Shown: positions 19,148 to 27,979 of the stretch, one piece after another
Numbering within the stretch: the first letter of the stretch is position 1
How the letters are laid out: each line of letters begins with the position of its first letter
DNA from: Mariniphaga sp041684965
Lineage (GTDB): Bacteria; Bacteroidota; Bacteroidia; Bacteroidales; Prolixibacteraceae
Assembly (NCBI GenBank): GCA_041684965.1
Contig: JAWLGR010000010.1
Coordinates: forward strand, 1-64,000
DNA length: 64,000 bases
Direction of reading: 5' to 3'
The notes under the pieces: generated by a model
Seen by the model: only the letters and a program-made list of their open reading frames with translations
Databases searched by the model: none
Told to the model about the DNA's origin: nothing
Made by a program: the position numbers and the translations under genes

Positions 19148-19263
19148 CTTATTATATTTTTTATTTAAAAAGTTATTCGATGTAACTCGCTTATAATGAT
19201 CTTTCTGTATGACTAAATTTATCATACTCGTTTCATTTTTAACGTATTTGTAAATACTGTAAA

Positions 19264-19941
19264 TTAATTGGCTGCTTCTTTTTCAGCTTCAGCCTTCATT
19301 TTTTCGTTGGCATAGATTAAAAATTCAACCCTTCGGTTTTGTGTCTGTCCATCTGTTGTTTCGTTTGAGTACTTTGGCATATTTTCGCCAAAACCTTTAA
19401 TTGTTAATCTATCATTTGCAATACCTTTACCCGACAAGTAATCTGATACGGTACCGGCCCGCTGTTCAGATAAAGCCTGGTTATACGTTTCACTTCCTTT
19501 ACTGTCGGTGTGTCCCTGAACTTCGATATCGGTATCGGGATAACTATCCAATATAACAACCAGTTTATCCAGGTTGGTTTTTGCATCTGCTGACAGGTTC
19601 GACTGATCAAACCCAAACAAAATATTGCTGCTGAATTCTACCACAATACCCTCCCCTACGCGTTCCACTTTCGCGTCGGGCACTGATTTTGCAATTTCTT
19701 CAGCCTGTTTATCCATTTGCCGGCCAATTACAGCGCCGGTAGCGCCACCAGCGGCTGCACCAATAATTGCTCCAAGGGCTGTGTTACCCGAGGCTCTGCC
19801 AATTATTGCACCCGCTGCACCTCCTGCTGTAGTTCCAACAACAGCTCCTTTCTGTGTTTTATTCCATGAAGCACAGCCTGTAAAAAGAAAAGCTGCACTT
19901 AAAACTACGAGTAAACTCATTTTCAACTTATTCATGTTCAA
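19264..19941 (-). CDS. OmpA-family lipoprotein with glycine-zipper region
   Basis: This 225-aa protein has a lipobox FTGC. A glycine-zipper segment follows (GAVVGTTAGGAAGAIIGRASG..., about residues 32-70), which can insert into or pack against membrane. The C-terminal OmpA domain (about 105-215) has FGFDQSNLS, the peptidoglycan-binding GHTDSKGSETYNQALSEQRA motif and NRRVEF. The architecture matches YiaD-type proteins that anchor the outer membrane to peptidoglycan. Met 19941 and Met 19935 are both possible starts. Promoter copy F lies about 57 bp upstream of the start. Confidence 0.92.
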   Translation of the reverse strand: MNMNKLKMSLLVVLSAAFLFTGCASWNKTQKGAVVGTTAGGAAGAIIGRASGNTALGAIIGAAAGGATGAVIGRQMDKQAEEIAKSVPDAKVERVGEGIVVEFSSNILFGFDQSNLSADAKTNLDKLVVILDSYPDTDIEVQGHTDSKGSETYNQALSEQRAGTVSDYLSGKGIANDRLTIKGFGENMPKYSNETTDGQTQNRRVEFLIYANEKMKAEAEKEAAN

Positions 19942-19997
19942 TTTATTAATTATTAAATACCAATTATTACTTTTTATAAATCAAAGCTAAAATCAAA

Positions 19998-20063
19998 TAA
20001 AGGTATGCTCATTAAGCTATGAAAGCATTACATTATTCTCAATAACTGTTACATCTTTCACAC
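19998..20063 (-). promoter_or_regulatory. Repeated envelope/stress promoter motif, copy F
   Basis: Read on the minus strand, GTGTGAAAGATGTAAC starts at 20063. The second half-site TGTAAT spans 20032-20027. The -7 box TACCTTTA occupies 20005-19998, 56 bp after GTGAA. It is placed to drive the OmpA lipoprotein gene. Confidence 0.75.
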
Positions 20064-20213
20064 ATTAGTATTTATTCTCAAAAAATTCATTTTGTATATT
20101 GTATATCAATGATTTTTGTTAATTTCTAATTTCAATTTCGTTCATTTAAGGAAGTTACCATCATATCACTTCCCGGTGAAAATTAAGTGTCCGTTTTTCT
20201 TGCTGAAATCAAA

Positions 20214-20825
20214 TTACATTCCTGTTCCAGCAAATACTACTCTAATAGTTTTTAAAATTAATATAACATCCTGGTTTAAAGACCAGTTATCGATGTATTC
20301 CAAATCCAGCTTCACCCATTCATTAAAAGAAACATTATTTCTTGCTGAAACCTGCCAGGTGCAGGTAATACCAGGTTTCATAGTCAACCTTCGTTTTTGC
20401 CACCGCTCATATTTTTCAACTTCCGAAGGAATTGGTGGACGTGGACCTACAACCGACATGTGACCAAGTATCACATTGAAGAACTGAGGAAGTTCATCAA
20501 AAGACGTTTTTCTGAGAAACCTGCCAATCCGTGTCACCCTGGGGTCGTTCGTGATTTTAAATACAGGTCCGCTCTGTTCATTTTGGTCGAGCAATGAAAA
20601 TTTTAAGTCTTCTGCATTGGCAACCATTGTTCGAAACTTTAAAATCGAAAACCGACGTCCGTTTAAACCTACTCTTTCCTGAATAAAAAAAACGGAGCCA
20701 CCATCTTCAAGCCTGATAGCAATGGCAATTATGAGAAAAACAGGAGAAATCAACATAATAACAGACAGGCTAAAAATGAAATCAAAAGCGTTTTTCATCC
20801 TAAGGTCAACATATTCTTTATGCAT
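20214..20825 (-). CDS. Sugar transferase (polyprenyl-phosphate phosphoglycosyl transferase)
   Basis: This 203-aa monotopic phosphoglycosyl transferase is of the PglC/WcaJ C-terminal type. It has one N-terminal hydrophobic re-entrant segment (SLSVIMLISPVFLIIAIAI), then FIQERVGLNGRRFSILKFRTM, the catalytic-region TSFDELPQFFNVILGHMSVVGPRPP and the ending motif MKPGITCTWQVSARN. It transfers a sugar-1-phosphate to undecaprenyl phosphate, the first step of a surface glycan. It is isolated from the capsule cluster at 45-64 kb, which has its own transferase at 46945, and it sits under promoter copy G. Confidence 0.93.
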   Translation of the reverse strand: MHKEYVDLRMKNAFDFIFSLSVIMLISPVFLIIAIAIRLEDGGSVFFIQERVGLNGRRFSILKFRTMVANAEDLKFSLLDQNEQSGPVFKITNDPRVTRIGRFLRKTSFDELPQFFNVILGHMSVVGPRPPIPSEVEKYERWQKRRLTMKPGITCTWQVSARNNVSFNEWVKLDLEYIDNWSLNQDVILILKTIRVVFAGTGM

Positions 20826-20848
20826 AACAGTAATAAAATTAGTTGGAT

Positions 20849-20914
20849 TAAAGGTAAGGCAGATAACAACTGTTAACTTTACATAAATTTCTCAAAGAGT
20901 TACAATATTCACAC
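20849..20914 (-). promoter_or_regulatory. Repeated envelope/stress promoter motif, copy G
   Basis: On the minus strand, GTGTGAATATTGTAAC starts at 20914. The second half-site TGTAAA spans 20883-20878. The -7 box TACCTTTA occupies 20856-20849, 56 bp after GTGAA (20912). The phosphoglycosyl transferase starts 24 bp after the -7 box. Confidence 0.75.
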
Positions 20915-21080
20915 ATTTGGCAAGAGTAGTACCATCAAAAAGTGGGAATAATGTAAACTTTCAGGAAAATAGTATAATAGAATAATTTTCCGGGCTTTCT
21001 AACTTTAACTTTTCTAAAAAAGGCAGGATGAAAAAATAAGAATTTCTCCGGGACTTAACAAATCTTATATTATTAATGTA

Positions 21081-21088
21081 TATTTTTG
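21081..21088 (+). promoter_or_regulatory. Candidate Bacteroidota -7 box for the CheB-CheR gene
   Basis: TATTTTTG fits the TAnnTTTG consensus and lies 30 bp before the TTG start at 21118. None of the GTGAATGATGTAAC-type elements are present here, so it would be an ordinary promoter. Confidence 0.4.
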
Positions 21089-21117
21089 ATTTTGGCTTGT
21101 TAATAAATTATAGATAA

Positions 21118-24036
21118 TTGAATACAAAAGAAACAAAACAGGTAAGTACAACTAATGAAAAGACTCCTGATTTAAAATCCGGCAGGTTGCCAATAGTTGG
21201 TATTGGTGCATCAGCCGGTGGGCTGGAAGCGCTGGAGCAATTTCTTAGACATGTACCTGAAGAAAGTGGTATGGCCTATGTTGTTATTCAGCATTTGGAT
21301 CCCACACAAAAAGGAATGCTCCCTGAATTGCTGCAGCGGATTTCCGTTATGAAGGTTTTTCAGGCCAAAGATCTAATGAAAGTAGAACCTGATTGTGTTT
21401 ATGTAATTCCACCCAACAAAAGCATGTCGATTTTCAATGGAGTGCTTCACCTCTTCGAGCCTGTTGAAGCTCGTGGTCTTCGCCTTCCTGTCGATTTTTT
21501 TCTGCGCTCACTGGCCGATGATCAAAAGGAGTATGCTGTGGGAGTAATTCTCTCAGGTATGGGCTCCGATGGAAGCAGCGGAATTCGGGCAATAAAGGAA
21601 AATAACGGTATTGTATTGGTACAGGAACCAAAAACGGCCCGGTTTGACAGTATGCCGCGAAGTGCTATCGACTCAGGAATGGCTGACATTGTAGCTCCGC
21701 CGGATGAACTACCTTTGGAACTTATTAATTTTCTCAGGCATATACCTGTAGTTAAATCAAAACTGAATATTGAAGTAAAAGATAAAAGCGCATTTGATAA
21801 AATTATTATCTTACTGCGAACTCATACTGGTAATGATTTTTCACTTTATAAAAAAAATACGATTCATCGGCGCATTGAAAGAAGAATGGGCATACATAGA
21901 ATAGATGAAATATATTCATATGTCCATTTTTTGCAGGAAAATCCAAAGGAAGTGCATATTCTGTTCAAAGAGTTGATGATTGGTGTAACTCATTTTTTTC
22001 GGGACGCCCTCGTATGGGATAAACTAAAAGAAAAGATAATTCCGGCCCTGATTGCGAAAATAAAACCCAATTCACAATTAAGAGCCTGGGTACCTGGTTG
22101 CTCTACGGGAGAGGAAGCTTATTCGCTGGCCATTGTCTTTAAGGAAACATTGGAAAAAATGAATCTGAATACAGGAATATCATTACAAATTTTTGCTTCC
22201 GATATCGATAGCGATGCTATTGAAATTGCTCGAAAAGGATTGTTCCCCGAAAATATTGCTTCGGATGTATCCCCAAATAGGTTAAGCCGGTTTTTTATCA
22301 AATCAGAGGACGGCTTTCGCATCTGCACAGAAATAAGAGAAATGGTGATATTTGCCCAGCACAACATTACCATGCATCCCCCTTTCACAAATATTGATAT
22401 ACTTTCGTGCCGTAACCTTCTTATTTATGTAGATACCGAGTTACAGAGAAAATTACTCGATTTATTTTATTACAGTCTTAATCCGGAAGGTATTTTAGTG
22501 CTTGGAACTTCCGAAACACTTGGGGGGCAAAGTCATCTTTTCTCTTCGGCAGATTCAGGCCTTAAAATATTCAAACGCTCAGCCACTAACCTCAACCCAC
22601 AATTATTCAACTTTCCTACTTCATTTAAACGGTCCCAAACAGGAAAAATTGAAAACACTATATCTGACAGGGCAAAAATTAACATTCAAGCGCTTACCGA
22701 TCAACTACTGCTGCAACAATTTTCACCTGCAGGAATTTTAGTGAATGAAAACGGAGATATATTGTATATCAGCGGACGGACAGGAAAATACCTTGAGCCG
22801 GCTGTGGGAAAGGCAAACCTGAATATATTTGCAATGCTTCGGCCCGGTTTTCAAAACGATTTTGCCATTGCATTTCGTAAAGCGTTAATGAATAAGGAAA
22901 CAGTGGAATTGCGACATGCAAAAATCGGTACAAATGGAGGCTCATTGACTTTAAAGGTAACCATTCAGTGGATACATTCGCCGGAACCATTATATGGCAA
23001 GCTCATAATAATTTTCACAGATCTTCCTCAATCGAATGACATCAAACCCGTTGAGAAAAAAGGGAAAAAAGCAATAACCAGCAAGCGGGAAGCAAAACTT
23101 GAGGAAGAGTTACAGCATACACGTGAAAAGTTGCAAAGCATAATGGAAGAGATGCAGACTTCGCAGGAAGAACTAAAGTCGACCAACGAAGAATTGCAAT
23201 CAACCAATGAAGAATTGCAATCAACTAATGAAGAGCTCACTACCTCGAAAGAGGAAATGCAAAGCCTGAATGAAGAACTTCAAACGGTTAATGCTGAATT
23301 AATGGCGAAGGTTGATGATTATTCGCGGGTAAACAACGATATGAAAAACCTGCTCAACAGCACCGATATTGCCACTTTATTTCTTGACAAAGAATTAAAT
23401 ATCCGTGGTTACACCAACCAGGCTACAAAAATATTTAAACTCATAAAAAGCGATATTGGACGGCCATTTACTGACCAGGTTTCATTACTTGTTTACCCTG
23501 AACTACCCGAAGATGCGCAAGAAGTTCTGGATACACTGATATTTATAGAAAAGCAAATTCCAACAAACGAAGGAAGGTGGTTTTCCATTCGTATTATGCC
23601 ATACCGTACATTTGACGACCGTATTGACGGACTGGTAATTACATTTATCGACATCTCAGAACTGAAGTTGGTAGAAGACAGGTTACAATCAACTAGACAG
23701 GAGAACCGGCTGCTTTTTGATTTATCTTCAAACATCATTATTAAACTGTCAGCCGACTGGAAAATTATGGAATTTAATTCAGCAGCTGAAAAGTTTTTTA
23801 ACAAAAAACGCGATGAGGTGACAGGGAAAAATTATTTGGAATTATTTATACCTGAAGCATTGAGAAAAAAAACCGAACAACAAATGTCTAACCTTTCGAA
23901 AAAAACGGAAATAAACAAAATAAAATTAAAGGTAATTGCAGGCGACACAACAGAATATGATATTGAATGGTCGGTATGGAAACAATATAACAACCTGCAA
24001 AGAACTTCAGAAATGATAATTTTAGCAAAAATATAA
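21118..24036 (+). CDS. CheB-CheR fusion with coiled coil and PAS domains
   Basis: This 972-aa signalling protein joins CheB methylesterase (about residues 22-205; catalytic Ser in GIGASAGG, His in VIQHLDP, Asp in SGMGSDG) to CheR methyltransferase (about 220-490; RRMGIHR, SAM-binding PGCSTGEEAYS, SCRNLLIY). A heptad-repeat coiled coil follows (about 655-740, with near-identical STNEELQ units), then two PAS domains (about 745-860 and 865-970). No kinase or receiver domain is present. Such fusions are thought to sense stress and to signal through methylation outside classical chemotaxis, and no chemoreceptor is nearby. The start codon is TTG, since an in-frame stop lies immediately upstream and no nearby ATG fits. 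Confidence 0.93.
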   Translation: MNTKETKQVSTTNEKTPDLKSGRLPIVGIGASAGGLEALEQFLRHVPEESGMAYVVIQHLDPTQKGMLPELLQRISVMKVFQAKDLMKVEPDCVYVIPPNKSMSIFNGVLHLFEPVEARGLRLPVDFFLRSLADDQKEYAVGVILSGMGSDGSSGIRAIKENNGIVLVQEPKTARFDSMPRSAIDSGMADIVAPPDELPLELINFLRHIPVVKSKLNIEVKDKSAFDKIIILLRTHTGNDFSLYKKNTIHRRIERRMGIHRIDEIYSYVHFLQENPKEVHILFKELMIGVTHFFRDALVWDKLKEKIIPALIAKIKPNSQLRAWVPGCSTGEEAYSLAIVFKETLEKMNLNTGISLQIFASDIDSDAIEIARKGLFPENIASDVSPNRLSRFFIKSEDGFRICTEIREMVIFAQHNITMHPPFTNIDILSCRNLLIYVDTELQRKLLDLFYYSLNPEGILVLGTSETLGGQSHLFSSADSGLKIFKRSATNLNPQLFNFPTSFKRSQTGKIENTISDRAKINIQALTDQLLLQQFSPAGILVNENGDILYISGRTGKYLEPAVGKANLNIFAMLRPGFQNDFAIAFRKALMNKETVELRHAKIGTNGGSLTLKVTIQWIHSPEPLYGKLIIIFTDLPQSNDIKPVEKKGKKAITSKREAKLEEELQHTREKLQSIMEEMQTSQEELKSTNEELQSTNEELQSTNEELTTSKEEMQSLNEELQTVNAELMAKVDDYSRVNNDMKNLLNSTDIATLFLDKELNIRGYTNQATKIFKLIKSDIGRPFTDQVSLLVYPELPEDAQEVLDTLIFIEKQIPTNEGRWFSIRIMPYRTFDDRIDGLVITFIDISELKLVEDRLQSTRQENRLLFDLSSNIIIKLSADWKIMEFNSAAEKFFNKKRDEVTGKNYLELFIPEALRKKTEQQMSNLSKKTEINKIKLKVIAGDTTEYDIEWSVWKQYNNLQRTSEMIILAKI

Positions 24037-24043
24037 ATACAAT

Positions 24044-24592
24044 ATGATGAACGAAGAGGATAATTATACCGATGCTCATAAGATGCGCAGGGAAGCTGAA
24101 AAGCTGATAAACGAAAAGCACAGGAAAAATGCCGAAGCATTGAAAGATGCTGACGTAAAAAAGCTTGTTCATGAATTGCAGGTACACCAGATTGAACTGG
24201 AGATGCAGAACGAAGAATTACGGAGGGCTCACCAAATAGCGGAAACAGCTTTGAAAAAATATACCATGTTATTCGATCTGGCCCCTTTGGGATATTTCTC
24301 ACTCGACCCTGAAGGAACCATTTGCGATCTGAATTACACTGGTGCCGACATTTTGGGTGAAAGGCGATTTAGTTTAATTAACAGCAATTTTAAATTATTT
24401 ATCGCCAAAGATTCCATACCTGTTTTTAACATTTTTTTCAAAAAAGTATATACCAGCAATGCAAAAGAATCGTGCAAGGTAATGCTTGGTTACGATGAAG
24501 AACAACTCACCCATGTTTATATAGAAGGTGTAGTCACTGAAGACGAACAGAAATGCTTGTTATCGGTTGTAGATATATCGAAATTCAAATAG
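24044..24592 (+). CDS. Small PAS-domain protein
   Basis: This 182-aa protein has an N-terminal helical region (about 1-70) containing VHELQVHQIELEMQNEELRRA, the linker that usually precedes PAS domains in hybrid kinases. One PAS domain follows (about 72-180; YTMLFDLAPLGYFSLDPEG). It ends where a kinase would normally begin, so it looks like a free-standing sensor or adaptor. It starts 8 bp after the CheB-CheR-PAS gene and almost certainly shares its transcript, so the two may pair through their coiled coils. Confidence 0.88.
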   Translation: MMNEEDNYTDAHKMRREAEKLINEKHRKNAEALKDADVKKLVHELQVHQIELEMQNEELRRAHQIAETALKKYTMLFDLAPLGYFSLDPEGTICDLNYTGADILGERRFSLINSNFKLFIAKDSIPVFNIFFKKVYTSNAKESCKVMLGYDEEQLTHVYIEGVVTEDEQKCLLSVVDISKFK

Positions 24593-24671
24593 CAAAACAT
24601 TTCCTCAAAGTCATCCGGTGAATAGTTTTGTAAAATGCTGTTTTGAATTCATCGCATGACTGATTAAAAAT

Positions 24672-24737
24672 ATGTGAATGATGTAATTTTTATTCTGAAT
24701 TGTATAATGTACCAAAATTGATTTGGAAATACCTTTG
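24672..24737 (+). promoter_or_regulatory. Repeated envelope/stress promoter motif, copy E
   Basis: GTGAATGATGTAA starts at 24674. The second half-site, TATAAT, at 24703-24708 is weaker. The -7 box TACCTTTG lies at 24730-24737, 56 bp after GTGAA. The L,D-transpeptidase starts 30 bp after the box. The core and downstream box are close to copy A. Confidence 0.75.
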
Positions 24738-24766
24738 GGATTGAAAACAACTCATTCACATTATAA

Positions 24767-26533
24767 ATGAAAAGAATAATTTTTACAATACTTGTTTGGT
24801 TTTTAGCTTTTTCATTAAATTCTGATGAACTATCAGAATCCATAAGCCGATATATAAATAGCAAACCTGCAGGTTTAACATTCGAAATTGATAAGGAAAA
24901 TCTTTATTCAGGCAAGGTACTTCAGCAATTTTATCAAAACCGAAATTATGCTCCCGCATGGATAAACTCCAAAGCCCCCATCTGGATAAATACGAACATT
25001 CCCCCATGGATTCATGCTTGTTCACCAATTCGGATTAATTCAGACTCTCCTGCCTGGATTGAATCTGATATCCCTGTTCTGATTAACTCCAATGTGCTCG
25101 GGAAAAATGGTTATGTGCTTTTGGATTATATCCGGCAGGTAACCAGGCATGGTCTGAACCCATCCGATTACCATTTATTCCTGCTTGAAAAGTACATAGA
25201 TAAAACAATGTTGTTTATGGCAACGGATACAGAGGATATGATGAAGCTGGATATATTACTTACCGATGCTTTTTTATTGCTGGGGTTGCAGTTGTATTAC
25301 GGCAAGGTTGATTCAGAGAAAGAGGGTGAAAATTGGACAATACATCGCAAAGAACCCGAATTACAGTTAAACCGGAAACTGGAAGAAGCACTATCCTCCG
25401 ATGATATTGCCAACGCGCTTAATATGCTTGCACCAAGATATCGCTCCTATTGGATGATGAAAGAAGATTTGGCATTTTTCCTTGGGTTGGAAAATGAACC
25501 CTGGCTGGCAATAGTTTCAGACACCACAATTATTCCAGGCCAGTTAAACCAGTTTCTCCCAAAAATCAGGGAAAGACTGATAAAACTGAGGTATCCTTTG
25601 GCAGATAGCATTTCTGTATACTATGATGAGAAACTTGAAAAACAACTGAAGGTTTTTCAAAAGGACTGGGGTTTAAATGCGGACGGTGTGATTGGAAAGG
25701 GAACGTTACTTGCGCTAAACACCCCACCGCGTGCACTCATAAACCAGTTGCAAGTAAATATGGAGAGATTCAGGTGGCTCCCGTTACATGAACCCCGAAA
25801 GTACCTCATGGTAAATATTGCAAGTTTTGATCTTGTATTGATTGAAGGAGTTGATACACTTGTTTCCATGCGGGCTATAGTTGGAATAGATTACCGGGAA
25901 ACGCCTGTTATTGATGCACAAATGACTTACATAGTTTTTGGCCCAACCTGGACCGTACCCCCGACAATTTTGATGAACGATGTGATTCCCGAATTGCTAA
26001 AAGGCCCTGAATATCTAAAGAAAAAAAATATGAAACTACTAAGGTACAATGGAACAGAAATTGCATACAGCGAAATTGACTGGTCAAAAATATCAGGGTA
26101 CAACTTTCCATATCTGGTAAGACAAAATTCAGGACCTGAGAATTCCCTGGGGAAGGTTAAATTTATGTTTCCGAATAGTCATAACGTCTATATACACGAC
26201 ACTCCTACGAGGGGATACTTTGCCCGCGACGACCGGGCCATGAGTTCGGGATGCATCAGAATTGAAAAACCTTTTGAACTGGCTGAGTTGTTACTGGCCG
26301 ATTCACCGGAGTGGCCGTCTGCTAAAATTCATGCTGCCATGCAACAGAACAGGGAACAAACGGCAAACCTTAAAACACCTGTAAATGTATTATTGCTTTA
26401 CCTTACTGCATGGACCGACGGAAATGGACGTGTGCAGTTCAGAAAAGACATTTATATGCAGGATGAGATGATATTGAATGCCTTAAATCAAAAAAACGCA
26501 GGCAGAAAATTCTCTGATAACCGGATATTTTGA
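24767..26533 (+). CDS. YcbB-type L,D-transpeptidase with octapeptide repeats
   Basis: This 588-aa exported enzyme makes 3-3 cross-links in peptidoglycan or attaches proteins to it. An N-terminal signal sequence (IIFTILVWFLAFSLNS) is followed by the YcbB scaffold domain. A peptidoglycan-binding domain follows at about residues 270-325 (QLKVFQKDWGLNADGVIG). The YkuD catalytic domain has IHDTPTRGYFARDDRAMSSGCIRIEKP-type residues (catalytic Cys in SSGCIR, His in IHDTP). Residues 63-110 are six tandem octapeptides of the form P-x-W-I-N-S-x-x, which I do not know from this family. Promoter copy E is directly upstream, consistent with induction by envelope stress. Confidence 0.92.
   Translation: MKRIIFTILVWFLAFSLNSDELSESISRYINSKPAGLTFEIDKENLYSGKVLQQFYQNRNYAPAWINSKAPIWINTNIPPWIHACSPIRINSDSPAWIESDIPVLINSNVLGKNGYVLLDYIRQVTRHGLNPSDYHLFLLEKYIDKTMLFMATDTEDMMKLDILLTDAFLLLGLQLYYGKVDSEKEGENWTIHRKEPELQLNRKLEEALSSDDIANALNMLAPRYRSYWMMKEDLAFFLGLENEPWLAIVSDTTIIPGQLNQFLPKIRERLIKLRYPLADSISVYYDEKLEKQLKVFQKDWGLNADGVIGKGTLLALNTPPRALINQLQVNMERFRWLPLHEPRKYLMVNIASFDLVLIEGVDTLVSMRAIVGIDYRETPVIDAQMTYIVFGPTWTVPPTILMNDVIPELLKGPEYLKKKNMKLLRYNGTEIAYSEIDWSKISGYNFPYLVRQNSGPENSLGKVKFMFPNSHNVYIHDTPTRGYFARDDRAMSSGCIRIEKPFELAELLLADSPEWPSAKIHAAMQQNREQTANLKTPVNVLLLYLTAWTDGNGRVQFRKDIYMQDEMILNALNQKNAGRKFSDNRIF
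24953..25096 (+). repeat. Six 24-bp units encoding octapeptides in the L,D-transpeptidase
   Basis: The units translate as PAWINSKA, PIWINTNI, PPWIHACS, PIRINSDS, PAWIESDI and PVLINSNV. DNA identity between units is modest, so the expansion is old, while the Pro-x-Trp-Ile pattern is kept. Confidence 0.85.
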
Positions 26534-26695
26534 CAGATAGCTTTCTGTGGGGGCGTGAACAAACAGGCATTTACCCTTTTTTATGGTTTTAATAATTTCC
26601 CTGATCAGCTCTTCAGGCACAGCCGGACAAGTCGGCATCGGGCCATGTCTGCCGCTTTTTTTCAATGAATCAGAAGACACATAAATACTGCTCAT
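26483..26695 (-). CDS. Hypothetical 70-aa protein, convergent with the L,D-transpeptidase
   Basis: The only plausible gene between 26533 and 26716 is this minus-strand frame. The sequence looks protein-like (KKSGRHGPMPTCPAVPEELI, then a Lys/Ile helix, then KCLFVHAPTESYLSKYP), with balanced composition and three Cys. It overlaps the 3' end of the transpeptidase by 51 bp, and its start is 20 bp from promoter copy D, which points away from it. I recognise no family. It may be chance, but neither strand offers another explanation for this stretch. Confidence 0.4.
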   Translation of the reverse strand: MSSIYVSSDSLKKSGRHGPMPTCPAVPEELIREIIKTIKKGKCLFVHAPTESYLSKYPVIREFSACVFLI

Positions 26696-26715
26696 AAACT
26701 TTCTTTTTTATACTT

Positions 26716-26781
26716 GTGTGAATGATGTAACTCTTAATCAGAATTGTGTAACGCTTTTTGCCAATAAAGTTCCGATCTTGG
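26716..26781 (+). promoter_or_regulatory. Repeated envelope/stress promoter motif, copy D
   Basis: GTGTGAATGATGTAAC starts at 26716 and is a perfect match to the consensus. The second half-site TGTAAC lies at 26747-26752. A degenerate -7 box, GATCTTGG, occupies 26774-26781, 56 bp after GTGAA (26718). The lipoprotein at 26844 is next. Confidence 0.7.
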
Positions 26782-26843
26782 TATTGTGAAAATATTCATT
26801 TATAACCGCACCATGATTTGCTGTTATTTAATAAATACAAATT

Positions 26844-27296
26844 ATGAAAGCACAAAAAATTAAAATGGCAATAAAAAGCATACTTTTAGCAGTTTTTGCG
26901 GTAGTGATAATAATACCGTTCACATCATGCACAAAAAAGTTCACTTTCCTCAACTCAACTGTTGTTCCTGGAGCTGATGGTTATGTTAAAGTGAAAAAGG
27001 ACAATAACACGAATTATATTATTCAAGTTGAAGTGTCGGATTTGGCAGAAGTCGAAAGGGTTCAGGCATCTAAAACAACGTATGTGGTGTGGATGGAAAC
27101 CGACGAGGGCAATGCCGAAAACCTGGGACAGCTAATCAGCTCAACAAGCTTTTTATCAAAACGTCACTCTGCATCGTTGGAAACAGTGTCTTCCTACAAA
27201 CCGGCAAAAATTTTTATTACAACAGAAGAAGGTGTAAATGTCCAGTACCCTGGCAATCAGGTGGTATTAACCACAGAAAATTTTTCGGTGAAATAA
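26844..27296 (+). CDS. Hypothetical lipoprotein (150 aa)
   Basis: The N-terminal hydrophobic segment ends in a lipobox-like FTSC (Cys about 29), so the protein is predicted to be lipid-anchored. The mature part of about 120 aa is a compact beta-rich domain (TFLNSTVVPGADGYVKVKKD...; AKIFITTEEG). Its pattern of Val/Lys-rich strands and the phrase ASKTTYVVWMETDEGNAENLGQL is reminiscent of small Bacteroidota stress lipoproteins, but I do not recognise a named family. It is the first gene after promoter copy D. Confidence 0.8.
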   Translation: MKAQKIKMAIKSILLAVFAVVIIIPFTSCTKKFTFLNSTVVPGADGYVKVKKDNNTNYIIQVEVSDLAEVERVQASKTTYVVWMETDEGNAENLGQLISSTSFLSKRHSASLETVSSYKPAKIFITTEEGVNVQYPGNQVVLTTENFSVK

Positions 27297-27460
27297 TTAG
27301 CAGTGAAATAAAAGCAGCTATTGGAAGCATATATCAATAGTTCTGAATGAGTGAGACCGAAAAGTTACTATTGGCCAGAGCACCAATAAACCTGTAATAA
27401 TATAATGTGAATATTTCATGTGTAAAAAATCTGTTTTATATGAATCATAAATTAATAAAA

Positions 27461-27976
27461 ATGAGCAATTTTAAAATGAACAAACAAGTTTTAACTTTTA
27501 TCCTGGTAATAGCTGTCAGTGTTGTTTTTGCACAAAGTCCCATTTCAAAAGGAGAGTCGCAGGTTAACTTTGGTGTTGGACTATCTTCATGGGGCGTTCC
27601 CGTTTACCTGGGATTTGATTATGGGGTACACCCTGATATAACCCTTGGAGGAGAAGCATCCTACCGTTCGTACAACGATAATTGGCGCAACAACAAGTAT
27701 AATCATTCGGTTATCGGGATTCAGGGGAATGCAAATTATCATTTTAACAGGATTTTAAATATTCCTTCACCCTGGAATTTTTACGCCGGACTTAATCTTG
27801 GCTTTTACAACTGGAATTCTCCCAGTGAATATGAAGGTTCACATAATTCCGGACTTAGACTAGGCGGACAAATTGGAGGGCGGTACTATTTTAGCAACAA
27901 GGTAGGAATTAATCTGGAATTTGGCGGCGGAAATGCCTTTTCCGGGGGAAAATTAGGTGTCACTATAAAATTATAA
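27461..27976 (+). CDS. Outer membrane beta-barrel protein
   Basis: The likely start is ATG 27461 or 27476 (MNKQVLTFILVIAVSVVFAQ, a clean signal peptide). A longer GTG frame to 27407 adds residues unlike a signal peptide. The mature region of about 150 aa has barrel-type strands (GVPVYLGFDYGVHPDITLGGEASYRSY; GLRLGGQIGGRYYFSNKVGINLEFGGG) and is Tyr/Gly-rich. Function unknown. It precedes the CsbD-like gene by 3 bp. Confidence 0.82.
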   Translation: MSNFKMNKQVLTFILVIAVSVVFAQSPISKGESQVNFGVGLSSWGVPVYLGFDYGVHPDITLGGEASYRSYNDNWRNNKYNHSVIGIQGNANYHFNRILNIPSPWNFYAGLNLGFYNWNSPSEYEGSHNSGLRLGGQIGGRYYFSNKVGINLEFGGGNAFSGGKLGVTIKL

Positions 27977-27979
27977 ATT

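Noticed and set aside
18470..19225. Longer start for the PorT-like barrel gene at 19225
   Set aside because: It would put 26 polar residues before a textbook signal peptide starting at 19147.
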